This document shows, in pieces, positions 62,717 to 64,000 of a DNA stretch of 64,000 nt. Both the position numbers and the translations under genes were made by a program. The number at the start of each line of letters is the position of its first letter. Positions within the stretch are counted from its first letter, which is position 1. The notes beneath the pieces are model-generated. The model saw nothing but the letters and a program-made list of their open reading frames with translations, made no database searches and had not been told where the DNA came from. The stretch is from Solitalea canadensis DSM 3403 (GTDB taxonomy: Bacteria; Bacteroidota; Bacteroidia; Sphingobacteriales; Sphingobacteriaceae), in NCBI RefSeq assembly GCF_000242635.2, contig NC_017770.1, positions 2,864,669 to 2,928,668 of the forward strand, read 5' to 3'.

Positions 62717-64000
62717 TTATCGGGGTTCGAATTTGTAAACCGGGAAGCTATAGTTATTGTTTTCACTAAAGAAATTGGCACCACAATTCTCCGGTAACGA
62801 AGCTAATCCAAAAAGCATGGTTGAATAATCAATTCCCTGTACTTCGTTTGCACGCCATGATGTATTTGATAAGCTATATCTCCACAATATTTTATTTGAT
62901 GAACCAGGAAGTGTATAAACCCCTTTATTAGCAACATATAAACTGATCAGGTCTTTTTTAGCGCCTTCATTTATCGGAATAAAACCTGCTACGATATGAG
63001 GTGAAACAATTTTGCCATTATTGTCGCTAATTCGATCTGCATGATACCCATCAATTGAACTACCTGCTCCTAATCCCCATTCGTATGGCGAAATACCCGG
63101 AGTTAAAGACCACCATTTTTTATCGGACTGCATTGAGTTGGTCATAAAGCCTTTATATTGTGAGCTAACAGCATATGGATGACATAAATAGTAACAAAAC
63201 TGAGGAATAAAATCTGACAAGAATGAACCCGGATTATCTGTTAATACTGAATAACCCAAATAAGTAGACTGTGGTAAATTTGTCGGATTAGCATAAAATT
63301 TATTCCACAATGCTGTTGCCGGACCAGCAGTTCCATTTTCAGCTTTGTAAGCTAAGTATGCAACCAACATATATTCATTGTAAACAGCGGTTGTACTACT
63401 CCCTTTTCCATCAGCATCAAGAGACAAATAGATGGCGCCCGTTTCCGGATTCGCAATTGCTTTTGACCAGTCAATCGATTTAAACAACTGATCAGCAAGT
63501 GAGGCAATTGTTGTATTTTGTTTGAAATAATTCTTGCAGAAGAATGCCCCTGAAACCATCAAAGCAGCGTCTACTGTACTGTACTCAGAATTCCAAGCTC
63601 GTGCACCTGTCTCCATATCAACAAAATGGCGTGGGAAGCCTGCTGCATTTACATCCAATTGAAACGAGCCGCTTTTACCCAGCACAGAATTAAGTGTTGT
63701 TATTGCTTGCTGCTGGGCATCGGTTGTCCAACCCATTTTATCAGCAACACAAAGAGAAACTAATCCAATTCCTATATTGGCAACAGATGCAGGATGATAA
63801 TCCGTACCGTTGAATACTTTCGAATCTCTGTAAATACCGTTTGTATTTCGTTGCATTTCATATACCCGAAAGGAATTTCTAAACAGATCAGAAATTATAA
63901 GCACTGTGTCAACTGGCTTAGGAGGCTCTGGTGTTGGCTTTACAGTAACTTGCGTAGGGTCATCATTCTTAGAACAAGAAGTAACAATAAGAAATAAGAA
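62717..64000 (-). CDS. Glucoamylase-like (PF10091-type) exported lipoprotein, 5' end outside window
   Basis: On the minus strand the frame is open to base 64000 and begins FLFLIVTSC/SKND, a lipoprotein signal whose start codon is just outside; 427 residues are present. After a Pro/Val-rich linker, the helical barrel shows YHPASVANIGIGLVSLCVAD, GFPRHFVDMETGARAWNSEY, VDAALMVSGAFFCKNYF, SIDWSKAIANPETGAIYLS and, near the end, GAGSSIDGYHADR and IVSPHIVAGFIPINEGAKKD. The SxxNIGIGLVSL and SxxDxALLVSGALF pattern fits the (alpha/alpha)6 glucoamylase-like family, related to beta-1,2-glucan-active enzymes. The substrate is unknown. Confidence 0.75.
   Translation of the reverse strand, partial: FLFLIVTSCSKNDDPTQVTVKPTPEPPKPVDTVLIISDLFRNSFRVYEMQRNTNGIYRDSKVFNGTDYHPASVANIGIGLVSLCVADKMGWTTDAQQQAITTLNSVLGKSGSFQLDVNAAGFPRHFVDMETGARAWNSEYSTVDAALMVSGAFFCKNYFKQNTTIASLADQLFKSIDWSKAIANPETGAIYLSLDADGKGSSTTAVYNEYMLVAYLAYKAENGTAGPATALWNKFYANPTNLPQSTYLGYSVLTDNPGSFLSDFIPQFCYYLCHPYAVSSQYKGFMTNSMQSDKKWWSLTPGISPYEWGLGAGSSIDGYHADRISDNNGKIVSPHIVAGFIPINEGAKKDLISLYVANKGVYTLPGSSNKILWRYSLSNTSWRANEVQGIDYSTMLFGLASLPENCGANFFSENNNYSFPVYKFEPR

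Overview
The window looks like chromosomal DNA of a Bacteroidota bacterium, most likely a Sphingobacteriales relative. The grounds are low G+C, a SusC/SusD pair, several Bacteroidota-type promoters (TTTG about 20 nt upstream of TAnnTTTG), lipoproteins ending in C near an SxxC-type lipobox, DUF4369/TlpA thioredoxins, bacillithiol biosynthesis (bshB1) and the order relA/spoT - fur - purA. No tRNA, rRNA, CRISPR array or intact transposon was seen. Coding density is high; nearly all genes are ordinary core or envelope genes.

Layout. 1-3.5 kb: 3' end of a spermidine synthase overlapped by a FAD oxidoreductase and a His-bearing polytopic membrane protein, then a small Lys/Ala/Thr-rich exported protein. 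3.7-7 kb: GH35 beta-galactosidase, NlpE-like lipoprotein, PepSY-like secreted protein. 7-13.2 kb: valS, two GNAT acetyltransferases, mnmD, a 53-residue small ORF with its own promoter, mazG. 13.4-21.8 kb: SusC/SusD pair followed by an S33 and an S9 exported peptidase, which may form a peptide-utilisation set. 22-27.8 kb: DUF4369-type protein, TlpA-type thioredoxin, LolC/E-type permease, DnaJ (CbpA-like) with an overlapping small partner. 27.9-37.6 kb: glutamate-synthase-like FMN protein, VOC protein, lipoproteins, fmt, GT39-type glycosyltransferase, class IV aminotransferase, rluD-type synthase. 38-41.9 kb: outer membrane protein, ACC-deaminase-like PLP enzyme, lysine 6-aminotransferase. 42-46 kb: an iron-uptake locus (PepSY membrane protein, siderophore receptor, divergent DUF6686-like gene) with three similar operator-like palindromes. 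46-50 kb: TlpA thioredoxin, bshB1, a broken DUF559 nuclease gene inside a repeat cluster, gpx, DUF4294. 50-57 kb: relA/spoT, fur, purA, pabB, two small exported proteins. 57-64 kb: M48 protease, plsY, nadC, DUF4783, gpmI, a lipoprotein and the 3' part of a glucoamylase-like lipoprotein.

The most unusual material is intergenic. At least nine families of imperfect, word-like inverted repeats sit between genes, including a 4-copy ~91 bp tandem array at 32.4-32.8 kb. The best candidate for an undescribed system is at 48.07-48.93 kb. There a DUF559 (Vsr-like) nuclease gene, frameshifted at its catalytic motif, is bracketed by CCCCTAAATCCCC / TCCCCTAAAGGGGA repeats in opposite orientations. Decayed fragments of further DUF559 5' and 3' ends are attached to the repeat copies. 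This resembles the arrangement of REP elements around RAYT genes, but with a nuclease of another fold. A second candidate mobile relic (37.66-38.00 kb) has 12-bp inverted ends inside an 8-bp direct repeat.
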